Assembly: GCA_000149265.1 (NCBI GenBank)
Contig: CH002905.1
Span: 336,895-400,894, forward strand
Origin: Ciona savignyi
Taxonomy: Eukaryota > Chordata > Ascidiacea > Phlebobranchia > Cionidae
Direction: 5' to 3'
DNA: 64,000 nucleotides
Within the stretch, counting starts at the first letter, position 1, and each line of letters begins with the position of its first letter. The position numbers were made by a program, and so were the translations under genes. The notes below the pieces were generated by a model. The model saw only the letters and a list, made by a program, of their open reading frames with translations. It ran no database searches and had not been told where the DNA came from. This document shows, piece by piece, positions 10,431-21,941 of the stretch.

Positions 10431-11764
10431 TTTGATAACAGGTATGTAACAATAGCGTGAACCTTTATTTATATGTCAGTACAATGTGAACGTTGGCGCC
10501 TTTTCTTGCGTGAGTTAATAAAATATCAACTGTTAATAACATAAGCGATTCTATTTTGCACAGATAATTGAGGTAATTATATTACACTCGTTGATAATAG
10601 CATTAGGAGACGTATGGTTGGCGACAGAAAGATTTTATGTAAAGTAACCTGTTTACTAGAATTACATCAGCGCGAAACGGCTTAACCAAAATAGGAATAA
10701 AGAAACTCAACATTTCAATCCAGAAATCGATATTTTATTTGTAGCGTAAACCTAATAATAAAGACATCAATCACAGACGGTCGTCGACGTCGCTGCTGTA
10801 GATAGGATTGTTTATTCATGGACTAGAGCTAAGCAAACTTTTCTCAAAAGAGAATTGTCAAATTACGAGTATAAAAATAATAGTTGACCGTGGTAAACAA
10901 AAACATTTTTTGAGGCGACATGCAACTTTTTTAGATTTCGAATGGCAAAAAAATGGCGTGTCGCTTTCTCATAAGTGGCGTGTCTCATCGGAAACTGGCC
11001 TGTTGTTTGTTCCACTTTGTCAAGTAGAAACCTATGGAGGTCCGTTTTGCAATAATTTGCGCGACAAATTACACGCGCAGTAGGCTACGGTCGTGTGGTC
11101 GAATGGTTAACGCGACCGATACATATACAGACTTACATACAATAAAAACCGTCTTAGGAACTAGCCCATCCTGGGTTTAAATTTAAAGCCGGTAAAAAAA
11201 CAAACGCGCTCGTACTAAACAAAAACAAGATTAATATAACCTAATTAGTTAAATAAATTATACAAATTTTGGAATTAAACTAAATAAATCGTATTGGATT
11301 ACCAAAACACAAAAACGGCGTCGATTGATGCTTAGAAATGGTACATATTATCCACTAAACTTGGGTACATACACCCGTACATAGTATTAATTTACTTTGG
11401 TTAAGTGGTGTCCGTTACTTACCCCCCTTCAACTTTTGAAAACTTTTGGTTACTAGTCGAAACGACTGCTGCGTTTTGGCGAAATGACCAACAACGTCTA
11501 CGTGTATTTTGTTGAAGTTATAAAAATATGATTTTGGATCTCTTGTTTTTAATAGTTACTATATTCGAATTGTAAGGGTTTGTAAGGGACTGACGATTTC
11601 GTATCTTTTTTACATACATATATAATAAAATATACCTTATAATTTGTAAAATAATCATATTCATACCTTTAAAGGTTTAATTAAGTATGCCGAATTGTAG
11701 ATAGAGAAAATATATTCGTGGAACAATTTCTGCTTCTAGTAATTTCATCAGAATTAATTTAGCG
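10431..11764. other. Intergenic region between divergent homeobox and TMED genes
   Basis: Contains the presumed promoters of the minus-strand homeobox gene and the plus-strand TMED gene, and one family A SINE (11087-11201). No coding exon was recognised. Confidence 0.5.
11087..11201 (+). mobile_element. Short tRNA-derived SINE (family A)
   Basis: tacggtcgtgtggtcgaatg head, gcgaccgatacatatac, then actagcccatcctgggttta and gccggtaaaaaaac. The B-box region is degraded (ggtttaaat). Confidence 0.8.
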
Positions 11765-14700
11765 ATGCATTTTACGTTACTTCTTCTCCTACTGGGGGTA
11801 TACCACGCCAACGCAGTGGAACTCACATATGAACTGGAAGACAATTCGAAGCAATGCTTTTTCCAAGATATAACAAAAGACACAAGAACAACTGTTGAAT
11901 ACCAGGTAGCCTAACTTGCTTAACCAATTTGCAGGACAGAGGAGAGAGACAACACACTCTTTTGCGGAACAATGGGAAGAGTGGGGAGGGGATGTTTTCA
12001 TCATTAACACGAGCGCGACAGGGTATCTGTATATCATGATATACCCTTTCCCCATCCAGCTTGTGTTATTGACGAAAAAACTTCTTGACGAAAATAACTC
12101 CGTCCCATTTGGTTATATCCCATCCCGCTCATGATTTATACAGTGTGTTGTCCCTCTGTTCCGCAAATTAGTAAAGCTCACCGTAACAAAAAACTACCAT
12201 ACCAATAATTTGGATGTAAGATGAATTTATTCCACTTGTTAGCTTAGTCGGTTAAAGTGTCAGCCTAAAGGTTGACAGATTATGTCTGCTAGCTAGTTGG
12301 TTGTGTCCTTGGCAAAAAAGCCTCCAAAGTGGATACAGCTTGATACCATTGAATTAATGGGTTGTCCAGACTAAAAACAGTAGAAAGCTCTCAATTATAT
12401 ACTACATGCACGAGTTGTCCAAACATTGATTGAAACCAGCCACAAACTAGTTGGTTGTGTACTTGAGCGAGGCACCAAGTGAATATTGTGAAAACCCAGC
12501 AACTGTAGGGTTGTGCATGTGAGGTAATCTTGCAATTGCCACTGTTGTAAGGATTTCTCTGATTACTACAGGGCCGCTTGGAGCTTTGGAGCGCTTTGGA
12601 AACTAATTCTAACCCTGTCCCAAACAGTAATCTCAACCCCAGAAGTAACTTTTACCCCCAACCCTGACAATATTATCATAATTTAATTTTAGTGAGAAGT
12701 TTACTTTTTTTAGTTTTATCCAAGGCTGTTGTAATGACAAAGTATAGTAGGCGATCCAAGTGCCCCAGCGATCATGTAGTAATTAGAGGTACCGCTGGTG
12801 TAGTGCTCACTGAATTTTTTAATCTCTGAGATAAACATAAATATCCAATATTTATCGGTCCTTCTTCTAACTTTTTTCTCTAAATAGGTTATCAGTGGTG
12901 GAAGGTATGATGTGGACTGTTCGATTGAAGATCCAGATGGTTTGAAGCTGTATTCAGAAAAGCGGAAACAATACGACTCATATGCATGGGATGCACAGAA
13001 AACTGGTGCATACCAGGTATAACAGGGCAAGTGTATCCCCCATACATGAAAGGGTTAAAAAAGATTAATGTTTGTTGGTGTTTTCTTGTTGATTCTAAAT
13101 TTTGAAAATTAAACTTATTCGGGCATTTCTATGTAACACTTATTTGGAAAGTGGTTGGCTTTTTGTGATAAATTGGGTCATTTGAACAAATGATTTAATC
13201 AATTCGGACGAAATAGTTTAGTAGGTTGGTGCCTAGTTTTTTAGCCAAGCGTTGCAGATTTGAAACTATCTTGTCGGTAGTGTCTTTGGGCAAAGCACTT
13301 AGCAACTCTCTGTGGATTATTGGGTTGAACTAAAATAATAGCAACGTATCAATAATATACAACACACCACAACGACTGATCGGATGTTTTGGTACAAAGT
13401 TATCCAAAAGATAAATTAAACTCAATGGGAATTCCCCTTTTGCCAAATACAAATGCCACATTTATCCACTTAATCAAGGTTGTTTTTTGTTAAACCATAC
13501 TGATTTTTCGATTTTCAGATTTGCTTTAGCAACGAATTTTCCACCATCACCCACAAGGTGATCTACTTCTCCATGATCGTTGGTGATGAGAAACCGCTGC
13601 TTGATAGCATGGACCACGCCACTGCACTTACACAGGTATGTCCGGCCCGTTAGCCTGACGATTGCCTGTGTGTTAACCCCCTTGGTTTTCCCATTCACGG
13701 GGATAAACATGAATATCCTATCCTATACTATGTGGTAGCACTTATACAGGTGACAATTTTTATACATTTCACCTACCATTAAGCAAGTTTTACACTTTCT
13801 TGTGTTCTGCCCAGATGGAGAGCTACTGCGCAACAGTTCATGAAAAAGTAAAGAGCGTTATCGCATCACAAACGCATTTCCGACTAAGAGAAGCTCTGGG
13901 CAGAGTATTTGCGGAAGCAATTAATAGTCGTGTTCAGGTATGAATGTTGGAATTACATTGCTACTAAAACTAATTGAGTAAATCTCACCATCATAGTTCA
14001 CTCTTTTAGAAAACAATATTCTTCTATACCTATTTATGTATGTTTGTATTAGGCTAAGTTTTAAACACTAGATGGACACAAATCGGTTGTCTTTACCATT
14101 TGGACACTTAACGATCCATGGTATTTTTGAGTTAACGATCCATGGTAAGTCTGAGAATGAAAAAAAACACGTACCGGAGGGATTATAAAACAGGTACTCT
14201 TTAGATTACCTCATGCCCATAGTCTGGTTACCACACACAATATATTCTGATGATTTCCTATGCATGGAACCTAATAGGTTAATGTGTTGCACCACATCAC
14301 AGACTCAATAATAAAAAAATTAGACGGAAGATACATTGTTTTAAACTCAGCATTTGAATTTGTAATATTTAATGGATTCACCAAAGGCTTCTGACGTATA
14401 ATAACTACTATATCACACATCCACAATGAAAGAACAGAATATTCAACCTTTATCACCTTTCACATAATACTTCCATACATGAATATGTAAAATATTTTGG
14501 ATGTCATCACCTGCCAGACCTCAAGTGACAACTCTATTCAATTATTTTTGGTTGTTTGGTTAATACAATAACTGATTGGGGGGTTTAGTAATTATGAATT
14601 AACTAACTTTTTTAGTGAATATTCATTATTTTTAGCAGATAAATTTGGTGGCTGTTACTACCTAGATGTAATTTTAATACGGGTCATTCCATTATATTTT

Positions 14701-15635
14701 TTACAGCCTGTACATTGTACCTCTCAGTTTTTGCCGGCAACATGAGGGCTTATTGTTGGTGGTCATGCCTACTTACAACTCTTAATTGCCGATATCTCGA
14801 AAAGTAAACCATGTTTGAACCACTAAGAGTTGAGACCTCAAATTTTGTCTTAATTATTTTTCTAGGTGTTGGTACATTGTCTAAAATCTTAGCAAAATCT
14901 GAGAGGTACGATGTAATTTTTAACTTATTTTTGCTCAATGATAATAAAAAGAATCATACAGACATGCTTAACGGCTGTCCTTTTAGGAGGCGTTCAACTA
15001 ATTATTTTCCCTATCTCTCCAATGCAAACTGACCTCACAAAAACGACTGTCACTCAAAATCCTGACATAGGAAGTCTTAGATTTTTTCACAATTTAAAAT
15101 TGAAGCTTGGATCTGCAACCTAAACTCAAAACCCTACAAACTTTTGTTTAAAAATTTTGAGCCCATACCCCTTCGTACATCGGCAACTTTTTTCCAACAA
15201 AACAGCTAGCAGATGCACATTCAACACCTTTATTTTACAAAGCACTGCTCCACGATTACAAAACTTTACAGCTAAACGAGAACACCGGCGCGCAGCCTAG
15301 CACATGCTGCTTTCAACAAAACAAACATTGGGGAATCACCACCATTGTTACTCAGCAAAACACTAGTTTAAAAACAATGACTCATGGAGGGTACCACTCG
15401 TCACATCCTGCCGTTCATAGAGGTCTTAATTGGTTATACGCCATCTTTACCATCCATGTCCCGTTTCTTGCCATTAGAAAGTTTATTTTTCATCTAGAAA
15501 AAAACTAATCATTGATTCCTACAGATATGGTCAGCAGTTCAAATCACCATCATGATAATAGTGATGGTGGGAGAAGTTTTTGTTTTAAAAGGTCTTTTCA
15601 ACACTAGAAAGCCGCTGACTCGTACTGACACCTAA
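11765..15635 (+). CDS. TMED/p24 family cargo receptor, TMED3/7 (gamma) type
   Basis: Five exons, all phase 0, at 11765-11905, 12888-13016, 13519-13635, 13815-13937 and 15525-15635, encode 206 residues, the usual p24 length. A signal peptide ([17 protein letters not shown]) is followed by a GOLD domain: [45 protein letters not shown], with the expected disulfide pair KQC and DVDC. A coiled-coil region follows ([28 protein letters not shown]), then a transmembrane helix ([17 protein letters not shown]) and a short cytosolic tail ([15 protein letters not shown]). p24 proteins cycle between ER and Golgi in COPII and COPI vesicles and help load cargo. Among p24 subfamilies the FCFSNEFST-like motif and tail fit TMED3/TMED7 best. 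Introns hold a MITE and several SINEs. Confidence 0.92.
11926..12169. mobile_element. MITE-like element in TMED intron 1
   Basis: Terminal inverted repeats of about 28 bp: aatttgcaggacagagg ... gacaacacact on the left and agtgtgttgtccctctgttc ... gcaaatt on the right, with a small insertion in the left copy. The centre also folds on itself (agggtat ... ataccct). No coding capacity, about 245 bp. It starts 20 bases after the exon 1 donor. Confidence 0.7.
12245..12545 (+). mobile_element. Degenerate long SINE (family B) copies
   Basis: Two adjacent degraded stretches share family B core phrases (gctagctagttggttgtgtc, cttggcaaaaaagcc; then tagttggttgtgtacttgag ... aacccagc). They lie inside TMED intron 1. 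Confidence 0.55.
13210..13420 (+). mobile_element. Degenerate long SINE (family B)
   Basis: Recognisable by agtttagtaggttggtgc, gtgtctttgggcaaagcact, attgggttgaac and tatacaacacacc in the family order. In TMED intron 2. Confidence 0.6.
13640..13730 (+). mobile_element. Internally deleted family B SINE at a 5' splice site
   Basis: The head (gtccggcccgttag) is joined directly to the 3' part (cctgacgattgcctgtgtgt, cccattcacggggataaaca) and the tatcctatcc tail. The element starts four bases after the exon 3 donor of the TMED gene (cag|gtat). Confidence 0.75.
14980..15450 (+). repeat. Unclassified dispersed repeat D, copy 1
   Basis: A stretch of about 470 bp is closely similar, in the same orientation, to 20515-20910. 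Shared phrases include ccaatgcaaactgacctcac, gaagcttggatct, caacacctttattttacaaa and cattggggaat. No open frame or terminal repeat was recognised. It lies in TMED intron 4. Confidence 0.75.
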
Positions 15636-17173
15636 CGCACTTTCACTCGATAAACCCTAGAACTAGGTTTCAATTTAGCGGGGATTCTGAGAGACAAATT
15701 ACACTTTCTGCCAAAAGGTTTAATTTTTTTAAAAATTTCAAAATATTAATATTCTACAGTGTACTGTATGGTAAAATAACATTCTATTTTACTACGTTTT
15801 TGAACTGTATTTTATTGAAGCAAGTCTGTATGTTCTCCTTGTGTTTCGTACTGGGACGTTTTGGAATTTCGTAGCATTACCCATCAGTGATTATCCTTTT
15901 TATCTGGATACTTTTTGCATAGATTGGCTGCAACACAACTCAAATCATTATGCTCCACTTATTTTTTATTTTGTTTGGATCAAATTTTGTTGCGTCGTTA
16001 TATTAAGATTTAGAATTTTCAATATTTTTTGTAAATGACTATTTATTCAGAAATTTTACGAGCGAAATTTGACAAAAGATTTTTGTGTTGATATTAACTA
16101 TTGCAATTTATTGTGAAGCTTTTTCAATGTCTTTGGCCAAGGTCGATTTGGTGAACGGTTGCAATTTTCTGTTGAAATAAACGTAGGTACAAAAACATCA
16201 TGTAATCTGTCTACCTTTGTAATGCTAAATATGATTAAAATGCCATATCGATTATAAATACGATATGTTTTATCCACGTAAACGGTAAAGCGCGCCGGAG
16301 TTATCAGTTATCACAAGAACCCAGTGGATTAGTTGGTTTCTAACAAATTGAAGGAACGTGTGAATCATACACAACACACTGCAATAGCTCCGGTAACCCG
16401 ACGATGGGCGTGAGGTGATCTGACGATTGCTCGTGTGTTAACCCCCGTGGTTTTCCCATTCACGGGGATGAACATAAAATATCCTATCCTATCACAATAG
16501 CGACCGTCAGATTACCTTGCATCGGGCTATCGAAGCTACTGCAGTGTGGTCTGCATGATTGAGACTTTCCTTCCGTTTTATTACAACGTATTAATCCACG
16601 GAGCTTAAAAACGTTTAAACTCCACTATTAGTAAACTAAGGCAGAACTGCAGTCGTTAATGCATTGAATTTAATGTAAAAGATTATCCTAAACTAGGCAT
16701 AATACGAACTAATGGACAAAACCAACAAATATAATAAGTTTATTTCTGAAATAATAGCATACAACGCATCGTTATGCTGCGTGTTGGCTTCGGAGAATGA
16801 TACATGATCTGTATATGGTTTGTTCGTACGCTCAGGATGACGTAATGGCAATTTAGACCGTAGGGACCACTCTAGAATGTTAGGAGCGCCACATGAGTAA
16901 ATAGGTAGATTGGAGATTGTGATTATTAATGTGTAACTGATCTTGGTAGAAGGAAATTCTCTGCTTTACGTAAATAGGGCGTATGTCGTAAGACGCACGT
17001 CGTGTTTGGTTAAACATACTCTGGCGATTGGTTAGTCGGTTTAATGCCTCTTATTATCAATATAAAGAAACTAGCAAAAACTATTTAAGAACTAGAATAA
17101 GAATAAAACAAAATAAAACTAGAATAAGAATAACGTGTCATTACTTTAAGGTACAAATCTACAACGTGTAATA
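15636..17173. other. Intergenic region with SINE copies
   Basis: After the TMED stop. Holds a 5'-truncated family B SINE (16310-16492) and a small reverse fragment of the same family (about 16495-16570). No exon recognised. Confidence 0.5.
16310..16492 (+). mobile_element. 5'-truncated long SINE (family B)
   Basis: Has the 3' two thirds of the family: attgaaggaacgtgtgaatc, caatagctccggtaacccga, gatctgacgattgctcgtgt, cccattcacggggatgaaca and a short tatcctatcc tail. Confidence 0.85.
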
Positions 17174-20100
17174 ATGGAAAGCAAGCTGAAGTATCTAATA
17201 TCTAAGGAAGGGCTAATAAAACTAGTTGTATTGCTTTTTGGATGTACTACGTTTGCCTTAATAGCTGACAGTCACAGTTATAGTGCACCAGCTGCTAAAA
17301 CATGGGCATTCGCTGCTTTTATTATATCGTGGAGTATTTCGTTGCTGTTCTTTTTCTTTCACGCCTCGGGTAAGTTCTAAAAATTACCAAATTATGAACG
17401 TTTTGGAGACTTTCACTTAACAATCGTAATCACTTTAATGCCGTTTCATTTTTGTCACTTAACAACACAGTGACTGATTACAAACCGAGTTTCACTGCGG
17501 GCAACACTAAAACGTTAAATTTTTAAATACGTTGTTGCATTTTAATATGGTTTGATTTAACGACCACATCATATATATTAATAATTACGTACATCTTTTT
17601 AATTATTGACGTATTTTAGTGACTGTCCCTGTGTTAGACCTATCTTTTGTTTAATGTCATTTATATGTTAGAATAAAATTCAAATACACCCCTCAAAAAA
17701 AAGAATAAAAAAACTAAACCAACTGTTTAAAAGTAGATTCCTAAATTAAACAGAAAGTTGTCAAAACAGAGGAATCAGTTGTGGAGACACTGAATAAACA
17801 AGTGACATGTCAAGTGTGTATTAAGTATAATTCTGTTTCCGAATATATTGTCTTGACTCTTGGTTGATCAGTGCGTCGCCTTTTAACCGAACGATGGGCG
17901 CGGTCTAAACTGGTCGCTAGCTAGTTGGTTGTACTAGTCGCAAACTAGTCTAAGGTCTGCACGCAGTGTATTGATAAGTTGTTTTTTCTAACATTTAAAA
18001 ACGACCCCATCTTATAAAACAAACTACAATATCTCCAGTATTCCGACGGTGGGCGCGAGATAAACTGCCGATTTTACGTGCGATAACGCCATTTGCGTCT
18101 GTTCATTAATCGACATAAAACATGAACATCATATCCTAATCATTTATGGCAGTTCTTATTAAAATGTCATTTCGCCCAAACATGCTGCATAAGCTACACN
18201 NNNNNNNNNNNNNNNNNNNNNNNNNNNNNNNNNNNNNNNNNNNNNNNNNNNNNNNNNNNNNNNNNNNNNNNNNNNNNNNNNNNNNNNNNNNNNNNNNNNC
18301 ACGGTAATACAGGGTGTCCCAAAAAAATGACACCATTTTAAAATCACACATTGAAAACCTGTGAATTCCAGAAACTCAATAAGCACGTGTGTTGTACTGT
18401 TGACGATGCGTAAATGACAATATTTAAAAAAATAAATTATGTCAACTCATATACCTGTTAAATTTCATTGATTTCGAGTTTATACTTTTTGTGATATTTG
18501 CATCTTAATTGGTGTCATTTTTTTGGGACACCCTGTATATTCACTACACTTCAATGCCAGGCCTTGCCCGTCAAATGAATTGTGGAGGCTCCTGTACGTA
18601 CGATGGGTTCGACTTTCTGTGGGCTTGGCTCTCCACTGTCCACGTCCTTGGAGCTTCAATCGCGTTTTCAATTTACATAAATGGACAATCTAACTCGTGA
18701 GTCACGTGTTCATTGTCATGGCTACAGTCAAGCCGACGGGTTTAGTCTGGTGGTTTAGTACGTCGCCTTTCAGCGGAAAGGTTGCAGGCACGAAACTGGT
18801 CGCTAGCTAGTCTGTTGTGTCCTTGGGTAAGGCACTTAACGGACATTGCCTGAACCCAGCGGATTAAAGGCTTTACTAAATTGAAGGAACGTGTCGATCA
18901 TACACAACACACTGCAATAGCTCCGGTAACCCGACGGTGGGCGCGAGGTGATCTGACGATTGTCCGTGTGTTAACCCCCTTGGTTATCTCATTCACGGGG
19001 ATAAACATGAATATCCTATCCTCGGCTTAACTGATTGTAGACCACAGGGGCATATTATGCGAAACAAGCTGCCGCAGCTGCTATTGGGTTCGCTACATTT
19101 GTGTTGTACGGCGTCGAATCGTTCCTTCTTCGTTCTTATGCGCCATCTAATGCAGGTATGTGTCACCAAGGGCTGGAGTTAGACGTGTTTTAACGACTGT
19201 CGTTTTGCCGTTTTTTCCCGTTTTCCAAATTTTTACCAATAGTCCCGCTTCGTGTGTTCATCGTGGAAACAAAAAGAAAACTAAACTAAAATAAACTAAA
19301 CTAATATTCAAATCAATATTCAAATTACCCCGCGGAACGCATTAAACTGGTAGGAAGAACTTATAAGAATATGGTCAACTAATTAAGGAAACACATGACC
19401 AATTCGAGCACATGGTATGAAGTTTAGATGAATATTGGACTGTGTTTCTGCATGTTGCATATGTTGTTCCCTTTGTATTCAGTCATTACTTTATTGCAAA
19501 TTGGTTCATTACGGTTTTAATTACTCACGTCTAGTAAGGTGATGTTTGCTGGTTAGTTGACGAACACTGGCTTTTCATTACTGTATTTTGCTAGCTAGTC
19601 GGTTGTGTCCTTGGGTAAGATACTTAGAAGACATCGCCTGTACCCAGTGGATTAACGGATTGTGCTAAAACTTAGCATCATATACAAAATACTGCAATTA
19701 CTCATTAACCAACACAATGCTTCGTAAACTGACCCTCAACAGGGTACATTGCCACTGGAAAAGGCTGGTTGATGACCAGCATTCTGGTAGGTGGTGCAGC
19801 AGCGTTCAGTTTGCTCGTCGATTCAGGCTTTTCGTGGTGCGGGTCCACGTAAGTACACCCTCCACCCACTATCTACGCAATAACTGAACAACTTTGCATC
19901 CAGGTGCAAAATCGGTCTCACCTACTCGCTCGCCGCGTATTGTATCGGATGGGGAGTCAGTGTGATTATCTTTCTCTGTCGAATGTTCCTACCAGCTTCA
20001 AAGTAAGGCCGCTTGCAGATTTGCCAGCGTTACAAGTTACTCCTTCAAATATGTCAATTATTCTGATCAGTTCTTAGACCAAACCAAAATGCAATGCTTA

Positions 20101-21454
20101 TACCCAGAAATTTCGGTATAAAAAGAAAAAGAAAAAAACGGAGTTAAATTGTGTGTTACCAGTGAAAATCCGAAGGGAACCCATAAAATTAAAACATGTG
20201 TTACCAGTGAGAATCCGAAGGGAACCCATAAATATCCTTTCATAAACGATTGTAAAAAGAGTATTCAAAAATGGTTTGCTTTATTGGTTTTGCATGGTTC
20301 GATTCACTGCCATTCAAACGGTTTGTTTATCAGTTTCCAGTGGACTTTCTATTTCCTTGTGATACCACAAGCAAGCCTGCATTGTAACTTTATGCCAAAT
20401 TTAATGAGTATCAGCAGGTAGAGGCAAAGAGTACATTTACTTATTCCTCTATATTGTCTGGTCGAATAGCTTGGTAGGTTAGTGCTCCGCCCAACTAAAA
20501 AGTAATGCGATTGTTGCTATAGGAGGCGTTTAACTAATTATTCTTCATATCTCTCCAATGCAAACTGACCTCACAAAAACGGCTCTCACTCAAAATCCTG
20601 CGCGTCGGTGTTCTCGTTAAAATCGAAGCTTGGATCTTCAACCTAAACTAAAAAAAATATATTACTTATCAAGCCTCCAATAACAAAACAACTAGCATAT
20701 GCACAATCAACACCTTTAATTTATAAAGCACTGCTCCACTATTACAAACCTTTACAGCTAAACAAGAAAACCGGCGCACAGAAAACAAACATTGGGGAAT
20801 AACCACTTTTGTTACTCAGCAAAACACTCGTTTAAAAACAATGATTAAGGGGTTTCCACTCGTAGCATGCTCTCGCGCATAGAGTTCTTAATTGGTCATA
20901 CGCCATCTAAAGCTATACTCGGTTGTATCCTTGATCAACTTATCGAACATCGCCCGAACCCAGTGTCAATGGTAAAGTCTCTTGAACTTAAACTAAACAA
21001 ATGTCTTATTCATATATACAACACACTACAATAGCCCCATTAAACCAAGGGTGCGCGAGATAATCTTCAGATAAGAACACTCCCTTACGAGGTAATCTGA
21101 CGACTGTAAGTGTGCCTGCGTTTTCCCATTTACGAAGATAAAGCAAGAATACTCTATTTAACCCATAAGGCGGGCTTCTGCTAGTCTACTCCAATGCACT
21201 TGCATTTAACTGTACGTCGCTCATCTTAACTGTGTACCAGATCCTCGTCGCGGCCTTTTGAGATGTTCCAGTTCGGTTGGTCTATCCTCAGCTGTTTGTT
21301 ATTCCTGTCTGCATCGTCATGTTTCGCTGCTTACATGAAATGTAACAAATATGAGTATTACCCGTGCAACGAGAGGTTGGCGGGAGTCTTGGTCGGCTTT
21401 TTCACGGCAATTCTGTATGTCGTCGATGCTGTGATACATCGGCCGACGAAATAA
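17174..21454 (+). CDS. MYADM-like MARVEL-domain membrane protein
   Basis: Six exons are proposed: 17174-17369, 18561-18696, 19048-19155 (start uncertain), 19743-19848, 19904-20002 and 21241-21454. The protein has repeated hydrophobic helices: LIKLVVLLFGCTTFALIA, FAAFIISWSISLLFFFFHA, FLWAWLSTVHVLGASIAF, AAAAIGFATFVLYGVESFL, GWLMTSILVGGAAAFSLLV, SLAAYCIGWGVSVIIFL, GWSILSCLLFLSASSCFAAY and ERLAGVLVGFFTAILYVVDA. Order and spacing fit myeloid-associated differentiation marker, which has two MARVEL domains and eight helices, for example SNAGYIATGKG before helix 5 and CNERLAG before helix 8. MARVEL proteins act in membrane domains and trafficking. Phases agree at four of five junctions. Between exons 2 and 3 they disagree by one base at a GGGG run (19047-19050), so either a base miscall or a missed splice choice. 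The 100-base gap lies in intron 1. Confidence 0.65.
17865..18140 (+). mobile_element. Degenerate long SINE (family B)
   Basis: Family phrases cagtgcgtcgccttttaacc, ctggtcgctagctagttggt, gacggtgggcgcgagataaa and a tail near catatcctaa. In intron 1 of the MYADM-like gene, ending before the N gap. Confidence 0.65.
18200..18299. other. Assembly gap (100 N)
   Basis: Run of exactly 100 N, the usual placeholder for a gap of unknown size in a scaffold. Open frames running through it are artefacts. Confidence 0.98.
18310..18535. mobile_element. Mariner-type MITE with TA target duplication
   Basis: Ends are near-perfect inverted repeats of about 26 bp that begin cagggtgtcccaaaaaaatg, the form seen in Tc1/mariner relatives. 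TA flanks both ends (18308-18309 and 18536-18537). The element is 226 bp with no coding capacity. Its right end is 25 bases before the exon 2 acceptor of the MYADM-like gene. Confidence 0.88.
18735..19022 (+). mobile_element. Near full-length long SINE (family B)
   Basis: Head with tRNA-like boxes (ctggtggtttagtacgtcgc, aggttgcaggcacgaaact), core ccttgggtaaggcacttaac, cagcggattaaaggc, ccggtaacccgacggtgggc and tail aatatcctatcct. In intron 2 of the MYADM-like gene. Confidence 0.88.
19550..19730 (+). mobile_element. Degenerate long SINE (family B)
   Basis: gctagctagtcggttgtgtc, cttgggtaagatacttagaa and acccagtggattaacggatt in family order. In intron 3 of the MYADM-like gene. Confidence 0.7.
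20515..20910 (+). repeat. Unclassified dispersed repeat D, copy 2
   Basis: Same-orientation copy of 14980-15450, with an internal deletion (the stretch between the tctgcaacc and caaaacaactagca phrases is shorter). In intron 5 of the MYADM-like gene. Confidence 0.75.
20915..21170 (+). mobile_element. Degenerate long SINE (family B)
   Basis: actcggttgtatccttgatc, cccgaacccagtgtcaatgg, acaacacactacaatagccc, gtaatctgacgactgtaagt and cccatttacgaagataaa follow the family order. It ends about 70 bases before the last exon of the MYADM-like gene. Confidence 0.7.
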
Positions 21455-21941
21455 GACAAGATATTAACACACAAGAGTATTTTTCCACCGCTCTTCAGTA
21501 TATAAGTTTATATGCACACTTTAGACGACTTTTATGAGCACCCTTACATTAAATACAAAAGGTTTAATCTTCAATTTAAATCAAATGAATCCAAGCGGTG
21601 ATTTCGTAACTTCACAGGCAACCTCCGTTATACGTAGCGATCTTAATTATAACCAATTTGCTCAATTATATTTGTGGGTCGCTATGACATTTAATATACT
21701 GCCTTATTAGAAATATCTTCGTCTCTTAGCAATTTCGCGATCGCCATAGAGCTGTTTTTCCTATGCTACTGTACGCTGAAAAGAATTATATTTAGAAAGC
21801 AGAAACGCCGTGAAAGTGAAAGATGTATAATTCGCAATGTATTTCACCTGAGTACCTGTTTTGTAACTTGTAATACAGGCGTGCTGTTTATCGCCGATAT
21901 ATTAATCTGTAAATACATCAATACGTGTTCAAACCTGTACA

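Noticed and set aside
18136-18386. Minus-strand frames across 18200-18299
   Set aside because: They run through the N gap and through the mariner MITE.
21170-21265. Frameshift at the TTTT run in the last MYADM-like exon
   Set aside because: I first joined a frame starting near 21172 to the final exon with a one-base shift. Using the acceptor at 21240 (gtgtaccag) gives the right phase with exon 5 and no shift is needed.
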